55,580 nucleotides of DNA from Candidatus Bacteroides merdigallinarum (GTDB taxonomy: Bacteria > Bacteroidota > Bacteroidia > Bacteroidales > Bacteroidaceae): NCBI GenBank assembly GCA_019116285.1, contig DXBX01000022.1:1-55580 (forward strand), read 5' to 3'. Below, piece by piece: positions 25,737-34,604 of the stretch (its first letter is position 1; each line of letters starts with the position of its first letter). Below the pieces are notes generated by a model. That model worked only from the letters and a program-made list of their open reading frames with translations. It ran no database searches and had not been told where the DNA came from. A program made the position numbers and the translations under genes.

Positions 25737-27137
25737 ATGAGATTTTCAGTAAATATCTGCATCATTTCGATGCTTTGTTCCCTATTCTCTCTTCCTTGTC
25801 AGTCACAGGGAAACTTACAAAGCAATCTTAAGGGGCATGTCGTTTCTGTAGTAGAAACTGAATATTCTTTTAGTTCTAAATTTGGAGAAGATGAACGAGG
25901 TGAAAAAAAAGTAAGTTTTCAAGAGTTCTATGATGAGTACGGCAGAGTTTATAAGTGGATAAAACCCAATGGGGATTTAGTTTTTTATTCTTATAAGCCT
26001 AATAATGACACTGTGTCAATTATAACATATTCTTTAAGCCAAGTCCAATACCAAAGGCAGTCAACTAATAATTTTTTTGCAAAGCACAATAAATGGATAT
26101 TAGGTTCGGTTTGGAACAAGGAGGTGGAAAAGGAATTTTTGTATAACAAGGACGGAACTTTGAAGGAAATCAATGAGTACAAATACCGTGATGGTGAACC
26201 TTCCTTGATCGGGAAAGATAAATATTCCTATGAGTCGGGAAAAACGATTATTGATTCTTATTATGGTTGGGGTGGGCTGAATGACCACAGAGTTATTTCT
26301 GTTCAAGGAAATACTAAAACTGAATTAATTTATAATTCCGGTAATTATTTAATAGAAAAGAATGTATATAGTTATAGCTCATCAGGTTTATTACTTCAAA
26401 GCCTAAAATCTGTAATTACACCGAGTGGATTAGCCCCTCAAATACCGATGAAGTATAAGTACAATGAATATAATGATATAACTCAAATACCCGACCGTTT
26501 TGGCATTATTTATCCCTGTAAATATGAATATGACTCCCAACATAACTGGATTGTGAAAAAGATATTTGAATTATGGCGTGGAAAAGAGCACATGAAATCT
26601 TGGATAGAACGAACCTATCAGTATGTAGGTTCTCAAGAAGAAGTTGCAGCTATGAAACGCACTGTTTGGGAAAATGATTCGTTGATGATACATTTAAGTA
26701 AAATACAATGGGAGCAGCAGATAGATAGTATTCAAAGACTTGATTCTTTAAAAAAAGTTTTAAATGAAATAAGTGAAAAGCATTTAAGGAAAAATGAAAC
26801 TTTATATACTGCGATGGCTTGCGTCCAAACTATTAAGAACTTATCTATTTCAGAACCGAACACTTTCATTTTTATGGAAAAAAACGGTGCGGAATTATTT
26901 TCTCCTATATCTTTTCAATATCAAATGCAGTTAGACAGAAACTGTATTGCCTATTATACGGATAAAATGGATTATATTATGATTATCCCTGTAGAACAAG
27001 GTTCATTGTTTAAGAGCGGATTGCTGATATGTTTAGGAAATGACAACCGTGCTTATAAACCTTATGCTTTTAGCAATAAGGCCATATCAATGATAGTGAG
27101 AGGACTTAGGAAAGATAAATTGATAGAGATTCAGTAA
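25737..27137 (+). CDS. Exported protein with YD-like repeats, unknown function
   Basis: A 466-residue protein with an N-terminal signal peptide (NICIISMLCSLFSLPCQS). Residues about 50-290 contain repeated beta-hairpin units of YD/RHS style: FQEFYDEYGRVYKWIKPNGD, EFLYNKDGTLKEINEYKY, NVYSYSSSGLLLQ, YKYNEYNDITQIPDRFG and CKYEYDSQHNWIVKKIF. A helical segment (about 310-370) and a mixed C-terminal domain follow. Repeats of this kind bind carbohydrate or form shells in RHS proteins, but the gene is far too short for a polymorphic toxin and no toxin tip is recognisable. It lies 58 bases after the lipoprotein gene on the same strand and has the same low GC. Confidence 0.65.
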   Translation: MRFSVNICIISMLCSLFSLPCQSQGNLQSNLKGHVVSVVETEYSFSSKFGEDERGEKKVSFQEFYDEYGRVYKWIKPNGDLVFYSYKPNNDTVSIITYSLSQVQYQRQSTNNFFAKHNKWILGSVWNKEVEKEFLYNKDGTLKEINEYKYRDGEPSLIGKDKYSYESGKTIIDSYYGWGGLNDHRVISVQGNTKTELIYNSGNYLIEKNVYSYSSSGLLLQSLKSVITPSGLAPQIPMKYKYNEYNDITQIPDRFGIIYPCKYEYDSQHNWIVKKIFELWRGKEHMKSWIERTYQYVGSQEEVAAMKRTVWENDSLMIHLSKIQWEQQIDSIQRLDSLKKVLNEISEKHLRKNETLYTAMACVQTIKNLSISEPNTFIFMEKNGAELFSPISFQYQMQLDRNCIAYYTDKMDYIMIIPVEQGSLFKSGLLICLGNDNRAYKPYAFSNKAISMIVRGLRKDKLIEIQ

Positions 27138-27159
27138 TCTTATACTAAACGTTTATGCT

Positions 27160-27314
27160 CAGCGCACTACAAATCCTAATGACCTAGATAAGGAAAAGAC
27201 GGAGCGTTGTATTAGGAAAATTTGAGACAGATTACAGAAGCTGTAGACAAACTTAAACAAGAATACAGTGCTATTTATCCCCCTTTGCAGGAATCATTTA
27301 AATTTATAAACTAA
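27160..27314 (+). pseudogene. Frameshifted gene relic
   Basis: Two short coding-like pieces lie end to end in different frames: TTNPNDLDKEKTERCIRKI (27166 onward) and then ENLRQITEAVDKLKQEYSAI, continuing YPPLQESFKFIN to a stop at 27312-27314. A single frameshift near 27222 would join them. The protein is not identifiable. Confidence 0.35.
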
Positions 27315-27320
27315 GCAAAT

Positions 27321-28013
27321 ATGGAAACAGAAAGAACCGAACTTTACAACCGCTGGGTAGACAAGGTCTGCCGCTATATCGAGGAAGTTGGCCCACGTAT
27401 CAACTGCACCAGCTGCGCTTTCCAGTCCAAACCTGTGTTGGACAAATCGCCCGAAGTCGTATTCTTAGGATACAACGCCCACGAGCCTTGGGGTTATGCC
27501 GGTGTCAATCGGGAGCGTTTCTATGAGGGCAATCCGTCCTTTTATGCCGACCGCGACAATCCTGCGTGGAAGATATGGCACAAACCTTACGAAGCTTTTA
27601 AGTGGGCCGGTTATGTGGAGCCGATGACAGACGGGAACTTTGTCTTTATGAATGTCGTTTATTTCGGTTCGGATACTATCAAGGACTTTCAAGCGAAGCC
27701 GGGCTGTGCGGAAGTAGCGGTGCAGTGCATGGACTTCACGGCAGAGGTGATACAGGACATTTTCCGCCCCAAGTGTGTGGTGTGCTTCTCCATTAATGAT
27801 TGCTTCCGCCCGTTGGAGCAACGTTTCAACTTCGCGGAGGTGGAAACCATAACTCCGTTGATGGTCAATGGGGATCCGGCCCAACACAAGGTAGTTAAAG
27901 GCTTGTGGAAGGAGTTGCCTGTATATGGCATTCCCCATCCTTCGGGGCGAATAAGCAATGATGACAGGGGAGCCATTGCCCTGTATTTGAAGAATGAAAT
28001 GACAGTTTTATAA
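27321..28013 (+). CDS. Uracil-DNA-glycosylase-like superfamily protein
   Basis: A 230-residue cytosolic protein. A motif VVFLGYNAHEPWG (residues about 46-58) occupies the position of the water-activating loop of UDG-fold enzymes (GxNP-like), and PHPSGRISNDDRG (about 207-219) matches the C-terminal HPS(x)R loop that inserts in the DNA minor groove. Between them are alternating strands (NFVFMNVVYFG, KCVVCFSIND). Four cysteines are scattered in the N-terminal 40 residues (CRYIEEV, NCTSCAF) and could hold a metal or Fe-S cluster as in family 4 UDG, though only three are closely spaced. Uracil excision is inference; divergent members can have other nucleic-acid roles. Confidence 0.55.
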   Translation: METERTELYNRWVDKVCRYIEEVGPRINCTSCAFQSKPVLDKSPEVVFLGYNAHEPWGYAGVNRERFYEGNPSFYADRDNPAWKIWHKPYEAFKWAGYVEPMTDGNFVFMNVVYFGSDTIKDFQAKPGCAEVAVQCMDFTAEVIQDIFRPKCVVCFSINDCFRPLEQRFNFAEVETITPLMVNGDPAQHKVVKGLWKELPVYGIPHPSGRISNDDRGAIALYLKNEMTVL

Positions 28014-28025
28014 ATCAAAACCTAT

Positions 28026-28682
28026 ATGGAACAATATCGGGTAAAACCGTTGAGCAAATGGTGGTATGTGGGGCTTGTCGCACTGATTGCGTGGTATATT
28101 TATACGAAATTGAACGTAGCCGGTGCTGTCATCCTAATTTATGTCTTGTGTTGGGTCATGGCTATGTTGATCAAGATGCTGAAACAGTCTTATGCTAACC
28201 ATAAGATAAGGAAGGTGGCCTATAGACTGGCAGATGTGCAGACAGTCAGCGAGTTATCTAAAGCCATGCATTTCTATCCTAAAGCCAAAGGCTCCTTGAA
28301 GCGATACCTGCTGAACATGGCGTTGGAAAAATTGTCAGAGATAGGCATCGTCGGCACGAAGCTTAATCAGGTTGTGGCCAATGGCAGGGTATGTTATTTC
28401 TCCAGCCATGGTTGGCAGGTGCCACAGAAGAAGCAGAATGGTGAACTTTACTACAATTGGGATGATTCGAAAGAAATCACCTATTTTGTCTTTCCCAACA
28501 ATTTTGAGTGGTTGTCGGGCAATGCCCACCAGGCTATTCCCCTGAAAAACATTATTGAAATGAAGTTGGACGCGGACAATGACATGTTTTCCATCATCAA
28601 GCGTGGAGGGGGCACATTGTATTTTCACGGGAAAGACATCGTATTGCTGAAAGCTATCATAACAGCCTTGCAACCCAAATGA
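28026..28682 (+). CDS. Unknown protein with two N-terminal membrane helices
   Basis: A 218-residue protein. A short basic leader is followed by two adjacent membrane helices (WWYVGLVALIAWYIYTKL and VAGAVILIYVLCWVMAMLI), then about 160 cytosolic residues. That part ends in a beta-rich region (ITYFVFPNNFEWLSG, IPLKNIIEMKLDADNDM, GGGTLYFHGKDIVLLKA) resembling a PH-like or GRAM-like domain. No enzyme motif is seen. The stop overlaps the start of the next gene by 4 bases, so the two are coupled and probably work together. Confidence 0.65.
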   Translation: MEQYRVKPLSKWWYVGLVALIAWYIYTKLNVAGAVILIYVLCWVMAMLIKMLKQSYANHKIRKVAYRLADVQTVSELSKAMHFYPKAKGSLKRYLLNMALEKLSEIGIVGTKLNQVVANGRVCYFSSHGWQVPQKKQNGELYYNWDDSKEITYFVFPNNFEWLSGNAHQAIPLKNIIEMKLDADNDMFSIIKRGGGTLYFHGKDIVLLKAIITALQPK

Positions 28683-29356
28683 ATATGACCATGGTAGTTC
28701 TCGAATGGATTTTATACGGTGTATGCGTGGTCATCGCCTATATTGTTTTCCGCTATAACTGGTGGTTTTTTCCCAAGAAATTGTCCCGGTGGAAGAGGAA
28801 TAGAATGAGCGAATATGATTTTGTGTACAACCGGGTGTTAACAGCTGTCTGTGCAGGGGTAGTATCCGGTGGGTTCTGTGCTTACATTGTATATGCATTG
28901 TTTCACATGGAGCCTTCTGTGCCTTCTCCCGTTGAAGTAAAACTGGAAAAAACGGAAATTGAAGAAACACAGGGAAGTGAAACCCTGCCCGAAGTGACAC
29001 GGATTGTCCGTCAATGGGATGAAGCGCACAATGAGAGGAATTATGCTCTGTTCGATACCCTTTATATGGATTATGTGGGTTACTACGGGAAGGAAATGAG
29101 CAAACAGCAATGCGTGACAGACAAGAAACGTTTGTTTCAGACCTATCCGGATTTCTCCCAGCAAAGCAAGCATATCCGTTTTGAAAAGAAAGAAGAAGGG
29201 CTTGTCAAAGTATATTTTGGGAAGCAAGTGCATTATGCCGGAAAGTCGCGGGCGTTTCCTTCCTACTTGTTGTTGAATCGAGCTATGGGCGATTGGAAGA
29301 TAGAGATGGAGAGTGATGAAGTGACGGATGCACATCTGAAAGAAACCTCAAAGTAG
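28679..29356 (+). CDS. Unknown membrane protein with SnoaL/NTF2-like tail
   Basis: A 225-residue protein with two membrane helices (ILYGVCVVIAYIVF at about residues 11-24 and AVCAGVVSGGFCAYIVYALF at about 53-72). A Pro/Glu linker precedes a C-terminal soluble domain: VTRIVRQWDEAHNERNYALF, LYMDYVGYYGKEM, and ending SYLLLNRAMGDWKIEMES. The order of helix and curved sheet is like NTF2/SnoaL-type folds used for ligand or peptide binding outside the cytosol. It overlaps the preceding gene by 4 bases. Function unknown. Confidence 0.65.
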   Translation: MNMTMVVLEWILYGVCVVIAYIVFRYNWWFFPKKLSRWKRNRMSEYDFVYNRVLTAVCAGVVSGGFCAYIVYALFHMEPSVPSPVEVKLEKTEIEETQGSETLPEVTRIVRQWDEAHNERNYALFDTLYMDYVGYYGKEMSKQQCVTDKKRLFQTYPDFSQQSKHIRFEKKEEGLVKVYFGKQVHYAGKSRAFPSYLLLNRAMGDWKIEMESDEVTDAHLKETSK

Positions 29357-29380
29357 GGGGCAACCTATCTCCCCAAACAG

Positions 29381-29426
29381 AGACCGCTACGCCTATCTCT
29401 CGCACGAGACACAGGCATAGCGGTCT
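29381..29426. terminator. Bidirectional terminator before yebC
   Basis: AGACCGCTA-C-GCCT (29381-29394) pairs with AGGC-A-TAGCGGTCT (29413-29426) with a single mismatch, between two converging genes. Confidence 0.8.
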
Positions 29427-29456
29427 TGCTATTATCCCCAACAAAGGGGAAAAACT

Positions 29457-30191
29457 TTATTCTTCTTCCGCCGGCTTCATATTCGTGTAAACCGTCTGCA
29501 CGTCGTCGAACTCTTCCAGACGCTCCACCATCTTGTCGATGGTTTCCCGGTGCTCGGGAGACACTTCCTTCAAGTCGTTGGGGATATAGGTGAAGTCACC
29601 GCCGACATCCTCAAAGCCCTGCTCTTCCAAGTGCTTCTGGATGGCAGCATAGCTCTTCGGGTCGCCGTAGATGGTGATGGTGCCTTCTTCGTCGTCCTGC
29701 TCGTAGTCCTCGTCCACGTTGTAGTCGATCATATCAAGCAAGAACTCGTCCATATCCATGCCGTCTTTCTTCTTGAAGGTGAACACACACTTGTGGTCGA
29801 AGAGGAAAGCCAGCGAACCCATCGTGCCCAAATTTCCGCCGAACTTGTTGAAGACGGAGCGCACATCGGCTACGGTACGGGTGGGATTGTCCGTCAAGGT
29901 ATCCACGAATACGGCAATACCGTGAGGGCCGTAGCCTTCGTAAGTCATACCCTTGTAGTCGCTCTGGTCCTTACCCATGGCGTTCTTGATGGCGCGCTCA
30001 ATGTTGTCCTTCGGCATGTTCTCGCGCTTACAAGTAGCGATGATGGAGCGCAGTGCGGGGTTGTTCTCAGGCTCGGGGCCTCCTGCCTTCACAGCAATAG
30101 CGATTTGCTTACCCAGGCGGGTGAACGTCTTGGCCATGTGGCCCCATCTCTTCAGTTTGGTAGCTTTTCTATATTCAAATGCTCTTCCCAT
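29457..30191 (-). CDS. yebC: YebC/PmpR family protein (TACO1-type)
   Basis: A 244-residue cytosolic protein; the start MGRAFEYRKATKLKRWGHMA is typical of the Bacteroidetes branch. Conserved segments are FTRLGKQIAIAVKAGG, NPALRSIIATCKRENMPKDN, YEGYGPHGIAVFVDTLTDN and RTVADVRSVFNKFGGNLG. YebC proteins are annotated as transcriptional regulators; recent work links some to translation of proline-rich stretches. The acidic C-terminal domain (DYNVDEDYEQDDEEGTITIY) is complete. It is 46 bases downstream of pheT on the same strand and probably cotranscribed. Confidence 0.9.
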   Translation of the reverse strand: MGRAFEYRKATKLKRWGHMAKTFTRLGKQIAIAVKAGGPEPENNPALRSIIATCKRENMPKDNIERAIKNAMGKDQSDYKGMTYEGYGPHGIAVFVDTLTDNPTRTVADVRSVFNKFGGNLGTMGSLAFLFDHKCVFTFKKKDGMDMDEFLLDMIDYNVDEDYEQDDEEGTITIYGDPKSYAAIQKHLEEQGFEDVGGDFTYIPNDLKEVSPEHRETIDKMVERLEEFDDVQTVYTNMKPAEEE

Positions 30192-30237
30192 TGGATTGTT
30201 GTTTTATGTTATTGTTTAATTGTTGATGTTATCCTTC

Positions 30238-32703
30238 TTAGCGGAGCTTGGCACCCAGCTTGTTCTCCAAGTTGGCGATCAGCTTCGACATGATCTTGTC
30301 GATTTGCTTCTCGTTCAACGTAGCGTTCTCGTCCTGCAGCAGGAAGCTGACGGCGTAGCTCTTCTTGCCTGCCTCCAGGTTCTTGCCCTCGTAGACGTCG
30401 AACAGCGAGACTTCTTTCAGCAACTTCTTCTCCGTCTCGTAGGCAATCTTCTCGATCTCGGCAAACTGCACCTTCTTGTCCAGCAACAGAGCCAGGTCGC
30501 GCTTCACGGCGGGGAACTTGGAGAGTTCGCGATAGCTGACCTTCACATTGCGGATGGCCTTCAGCACTTCCTTCCAGTAGATGTCGGCATAGTAAACATC
30601 ACGTTCGATGTCGAATGCTTTCAACAGTTTGTGCGTCACTACACCCAGGGTCGCCAGCCGCTTGCCGCCTCGTGTCTGGATAGAGAGAGCGGAAGCGAAG
30701 ATATCGTCGTTCAAAGTGCCGATAACCAAGTCGTGCATCTGCAAGCCCAAGCGTGCGAAGATATTCTCCACATAAGCCTTCAGCTCATACACCGTAGTGT
30801 CCTCGTCAGGATGAGCCCAGGAGTTCACCACCTTCTTACCGGTTATCCAAAGACCCAAGTGGCTCTCCTCGCTATAAGCTGCCAAGACACGCTCGGGGTC
30901 TTTCTTCTCCTTATTATAATGATAGCAGTTACCAAACTCGAAGAATTTCAAGTCAGCATTCTTGCGGTTGGTATTTCTTGCGATGCTCTCCAAGCCACCG
31001 AACAGCAACGTCTGGCGCATGGCATTGAGGTCAGCGCTCAACGGATTGAGCAGCATCACCAGGTTTTCGGAAGGATAGGTGGTCAAACCGTCATAATAGG
31101 CGGCGCGCGTCAGGGAGTTGTTCAGGATTTCGTTGAATCCGCAACCCACCAATTGCTCTGATACAAGATTCTGAAGGCGGTTTGCCTTGTCTTCCTCACC
31201 CTTGGTCGTCAGGCTGGAGTGCAAGGTTGTGGGGATTTCCACATTATTATATCCGTAGATACGCAGGATGTCTTCCACCACGTCGCAGGGACGCTGCACA
31301 TCCACGCGGTAGGGAGGCACGTCGAGAGTCAGACCTTCGGCAGTTTCGTTCACGATGTTCATCTCCAGGCTACGTACAATGCTCTTGATGGTCTCCACCG
31401 GGATGGTCTTGCCCACCAGGTCGTGTACATATTGATAAGGCAACTCCACGCGGAAGTTGGGGAACTGGGCGTTGCATACGTCCTTGATATCCATAGCGAT
31501 GGTGCCGCCGGCCAGTTCCTTCACCATCAGAGCTGCCAACTTGAGGCAATACAGCACATTGTTGGGGTCGATGCCACGCTCAAAGCGGAAGGAAGCATCC
31601 GTGTTCAGGCCGTGGCGACGGGCCGTCTTGCGCACCCAAGTGGGATGGAAGTAGGCGCTCTCCAAGAATACATCCCTGGTCTGCTCCGTTGATCCGCTGG
31701 CCAAACCACCGAATACACCGGCGATGCACATAGGCTCTTCGGCATTGCATATCATCAGGTCGCGCTCGTTCAACTTGCGCTCTACACCATCCAAGGTAAC
31801 GAACGGAGTACCCTCGGGCATCGTCTTGACAATGACGTGGTTGCCCTTGATCTGATCGGCATCGAAGCAATGGAGCGGCTGGCCGAAGGCGTGTACGATG
31901 TAGTTGGTCACGTCCACCACATTGTTGATGGGGCGCAGGCCGATGGCGTTCAGCTTGTCCTTCAGCCAGTCGGGACTTTCCTTCACGGTCACTCCCTTCA
32001 CGGTGACGCCGGCGTAGCGGGGACAAGCCTCGGTGTTCTCCACCGTCACTTGGATGTCCAGGTCATTGTTTTCTACGGCAAAGGCATCCACGGAAGGACG
32101 GTGCAAGGCAGTTTGCTTGCCATTCTGTACGAGCCAAGCATAGAGATCGCGTGCCACACCATAGTGCGAGCAGGCGTCGGCCCGGTTGGGCGTGATGTCC
32201 ACCTCCAGCACATAATCACTCTTCACATTATAATACTCCTTGGCGGGAGTGCCGACTACGGCCTCTTGCGGCAGGACAATGATGCCTGCGTGATCAGTGC
32301 CGATGCCAATCTCATCCTCTGCGCAAATCATTCCATTGGACTCCACTCCGCGCAACTTTGACTTCTTGATTGTAAAACATTGGTCGCCGTCATACAATTT
32401 GGTGCCCAGCGTAGCCACCACTACCTTCTGCCCGGCTGCCACATTGGGTGCACCGCACACAATCTGTACGGGTTCTCCCCCATTGCCCAGATTGACGGTA
32501 GTGACGTGCATATGGTCAGAATTGGGATGAGGCACACAAGTCAGCACCTCGCCGATAACCAGCCCTTCCAGGCCTCCTTTGATTGTCTCAACTTCCTCCA
32601 CGCTGCCCGTTTCCAATCCGATGGAAGTCAGGGCGGCCGCCACCTCGTCGGGGGTCAGGTCGAAGTCTACGTATTCCTTAAGCCAATTGTAAGAGATATT
32701 CAT
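30238..32703 (-). CDS. pheT: Phenylalanine--tRNA ligase beta subunit
   Basis: An 821-residue subunit of the alpha2-beta2 synthetase that charges tRNA-Phe. Domain order is standard: B1 (MNISYNWLKEYVDFDLTPDE), tRNA-binding OB fold (VIGEVLTCVPHPNSDHMHVT, residues about 50-69), B3/B4 editing domain (RPINNVVDVTNYIVHAFGQP), B5, catalytic-like B6/B7, and the FDX-ACB anticodon-binding domain at the C-terminus (YRELSKFPAVKRDLALLLD, about 720-738). pheS is not in the window. It is divergent from the CotH-like gene, with a consensus -7 element at 32778-32785. Confidence 0.96.
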   Translation of the reverse strand: MNISYNWLKEYVDFDLTPDEVAAALTSIGLETGSVEEVETIKGGLEGLVIGEVLTCVPHPNSDHMHVTTVNLGNGGEPVQIVCGAPNVAAGQKVVVATLGTKLYDGDQCFTIKKSKLRGVESNGMICAEDEIGIGTDHAGIIVLPQEAVVGTPAKEYYNVKSDYVLEVDITPNRADACSHYGVARDLYAWLVQNGKQTALHRPSVDAFAVENNDLDIQVTVENTEACPRYAGVTVKGVTVKESPDWLKDKLNAIGLRPINNVVDVTNYIVHAFGQPLHCFDADQIKGNHVIVKTMPEGTPFVTLDGVERKLNERDLMICNAEEPMCIAGVFGGLASGSTEQTRDVFLESAYFHPTWVRKTARRHGLNTDASFRFERGIDPNNVLYCLKLAALMVKELAGGTIAMDIKDVCNAQFPNFRVELPYQYVHDLVGKTIPVETIKSIVRSLEMNIVNETAEGLTLDVPPYRVDVQRPCDVVEDILRIYGYNNVEIPTTLHSSLTTKGEEDKANRLQNLVSEQLVGCGFNEILNNSLTRAAYYDGLTTYPSENLVMLLNPLSADLNAMRQTLLFGGLESIARNTNRKNADLKFFEFGNCYHYNKEKKDPERVLAAYSEESHLGLWITGKKVVNSWAHPDEDTTVYELKAYVENIFARLGLQMHDLVIGTLNDDIFASALSIQTRGGKRLATLGVVTHKLLKAFDIERDVYYADIYWKEVLKAIRNVKVSYRELSKFPAVKRDLALLLDKKVQFAEIEKIAYETEKKLLKEVSLFDVYEGKNLEAGKKSYAVSFLLQDENATLNEKQIDKIMSKLIANLENKLGAKLR

Positions 32704-32777
32704 ATCGTATGTTTAGTTTAGTAAGAATTGGAGGCGCATGATTTTCCGCCCTTTCTTCTCTCATTTTTAATTGTCGG

Positions 32778-32785
32778 CAAAGATA
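32778..32785 (-). promoter_or_regulatory. -7 element of pheT
   Basis: TATCTTTG on the minus strand, 74 bases upstream of the pheT ATG. Confidence 0.5.
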
Positions 32786-32828
32786 CGAAGTTTTTCGGTA
32801 AGTAGGGAAAAACGAGACTGAAAATGCC

Positions 32829-32836
32829 TAAATTTG
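32829..32836 (+). promoter_or_regulatory. -7 element of the CotH-like gene
   Basis: TAAATTTG matches TAnnTTTG, 27 bases upstream of the ATG at 32864. Confidence 0.5.
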
Positions 32837-32863
32837 CATCCGGAAAGACAAAGAAACAAAGCT

Positions 32864-34093
32864 ATGAATTTCTACAAGACTGGCCTGATGGCTCTGATAC
32901 TGCTTTTATCCCTCCTGCCTGCCCGAGCCGGAGACTTACCCGTTGTCCACATCACGACGGAGGATGGCACTCCCATTACCTCCCGCGAAGAATGGAGAAA
33001 GAACACCCTCGTGTGCATCGTGACTCCCGATGGAGATACCCTCTACCACTCCCCCAACACTTCGGTCAAGTCAAGGGGGCACTCCACCTTCAGCAAACCC
33101 AAGAAACCCTACACCCTCAAGCTGGAGGAAGCGAGCCCGCTGCTGGGCATGCAGCCGCACAAGCGTTGGGTATTGTTGGCTAACTTCATGGATCATAGCC
33201 TGTTGAGGAACAGTCTTGCACTAGCCATCGCCCGACAAACGTCCTTGGATTGGACACCGGACAGCCGCCTAGTGGATGTGGTAGTAAACGGCCGCTCTCA
33301 AGGCTGCTACCTGCTTTGCGAAGCCATCCGCATAGACAAGCACCGGGTAGACATAGATGAAGAGAGCGGTTTCCTGCTAGAGATGGACAGTTATCCGGAC
33401 GATGCCTACCGCTTCGAAACCAAGCACCGACATCTGCCTGTCAACGTGACTTCCCCCAAAGATCCGACCGACGAACAAAAGAGATACATAGCCAACTACC
33501 TGAATAAAATCGAAGAACTGCTTTATAACGGCTCGGCCAATCTGGACGTGCTCTATCGCGACTACCTGGACATGGATTCGCTCGTTGACTGGTGGCTCAT
33601 CCACGAATTGACCCAAAACGCAGAGCCTAACGGCCCGCGCAGCTGCTATATGTACAAGGATAAAGACGGATTGCTGAAAGCTGGCCCCGTATGGGATTTT
33701 GACCTGGCCTTCATTTCCGTAGGGCTGGACAAAGGAGGTGACCTACGTCCTTCACGCCTGAATCGCACAGATGTCATCCGGCTGAACGGAGACAGCCTCT
33801 ACAACCGGAAAGCCTTGTGGTATGATCGTCTGCTGCAAGACCCCACATTCGTCCACCGCATCCAAGCACGCTGGAAGCAATTAGCACCCGGCTTTCGTGC
33901 CTTGGTTGACCAATTGGATGCCTGGCAAACACTCATAGAGCCATCCGCACTGGCCGATGAAGCACTATGGAAAGGACAAGATCCGGCGCGCTTTGATATT
34001 TTTACGGAGTGGAGATCGTCTGTCGCCAATTTGAAGAAAGTATATGCCTACCGCATAGAGCGTTTAAACCAATGGTTCACCTCCCAAGAATAA
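32864..34093 (+). CDS. Exported CotH-family protein kinase-like protein
   Basis: Start at 32864 (MNFYKTGLMALILLLSLLPA) gives 409 residues with a signal peptide; the extended frame adds ten unlikely residues. CotH-fold signatures are SVKSRGHSTFSKPKKPYTLK (residues about 65-84), LANFMDHSLLRNSLALAIA (about 104-122), the insertion GCYLLCEAIRIDKHRV, and the metal-binding AGPVWDFDLAF (about 275-285), the counterpart of the kinase DFG aspartate. CotH proteins are atypical kinases first known from Bacillus spores; homologues in non-sporing Bacteroidetes are exported and of unknown substrate. The gene is single and followed by a terminator. Confidence 0.85.
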   Translation: MNFYKTGLMALILLLSLLPARAGDLPVVHITTEDGTPITSREEWRKNTLVCIVTPDGDTLYHSPNTSVKSRGHSTFSKPKKPYTLKLEEASPLLGMQPHKRWVLLANFMDHSLLRNSLALAIARQTSLDWTPDSRLVDVVVNGRSQGCYLLCEAIRIDKHRVDIDEESGFLLEMDSYPDDAYRFETKHRHLPVNVTSPKDPTDEQKRYIANYLNKIEELLYNGSANLDVLYRDYLDMDSLVDWWLIHELTQNAEPNGPRSCYMYKDKDGLLKAGPVWDFDLAFISVGLDKGGDLRPSRLNRTDVIRLNGDSLYNRKALWYDRLLQDPTFVHRIQARWKQLAPGFRALVDQLDAWQTLIEPSALADEALWKGQDPARFDIFTEWRSSVANLKKVYAYRIERLNQWFTSQE

Positions 34094-34160
34094 CAAGAGC
34101 AACTCTCATTACGGGCATAAAAAAAACGAGCAAGTTCTCACGAACCTCTCGTCCCATAAA

Positions 34161-34188
34161 GAAAAGCCAAATGGCTTTTCTTTTCTTA
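34161..34188 (+). terminator. Terminator of the CotH-like gene
   Basis: GAAAAGCC (34161-34168), loop AAAT, GGCTTTTC (34173-34180), followed by TTTTCTT. Confidence 0.8.
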
Positions 34189-34560
34189 ACATCCAAACGT
34201 TACCTAAAATCAATCTTTACTTGTACCTTTAAAAACAAACTTCAATTACCTAATTTCGAAAACTTCAATCTTTACCTAATTACCTATTTTATTAGCCTAT
34301 GAAAAATACTTTATGTATCTACTAGCAATTTCCCAATTGCGATGCAAAGGTATGTCTTTTCCGGAAACCTGCAAACATCCGGGCCTACTTTCTTATGTTT
34401 TATAACATAGTTTTTAATTTGCACGGGACTTCTTTACATTCGCCAACACATTATCCTTGCCAATGATGTTCTTTTTCAACTCCTTCTAACCTCGACAGAT
34501 ACACGCCACTAATGAACATATCGATCCCCCAAATAACAGAAAAGTAAAAAAACAAGGAGC
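34189..34560. other. Gene-free AT-rich stretch before the SRP RNA
   Basis: I see no coding frame with plausible composition; the open frame ending near 34302 is low-complexity and starts inside the CotH gene. No repeats or clear structures stand out. Confidence 0.5.
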
Positions 34561-34566
34561 GAACTA

Positions 34567-34596
34567 TTGCAAATATCAAAATAATGCGTACCTTTG
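34567..34596 (+). promoter_or_regulatory. Promoter of the SRP RNA-tRNA-Thr unit
   Basis: TTG at 34567-34569 and TACCTTTG at 34589-34596 with 19 bases between them. Transcription would start near 34603, right at the SRP RNA. Confidence 0.65.
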
Positions 34597-34604
34597 CAGC
34601 CGCA

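Noticed and set aside
32704..32777. Phe-dependent leader or T-box before pheT
   Set aside because: No Phe-rich leader peptide, T-box sequence or terminator hairpin is visible in the 74-base leader.
34009..34302. 97-codon open frame after the CotH gene
   Set aside because: It begins inside the CotH gene in another frame, crosses its terminator, and is low-complexity.
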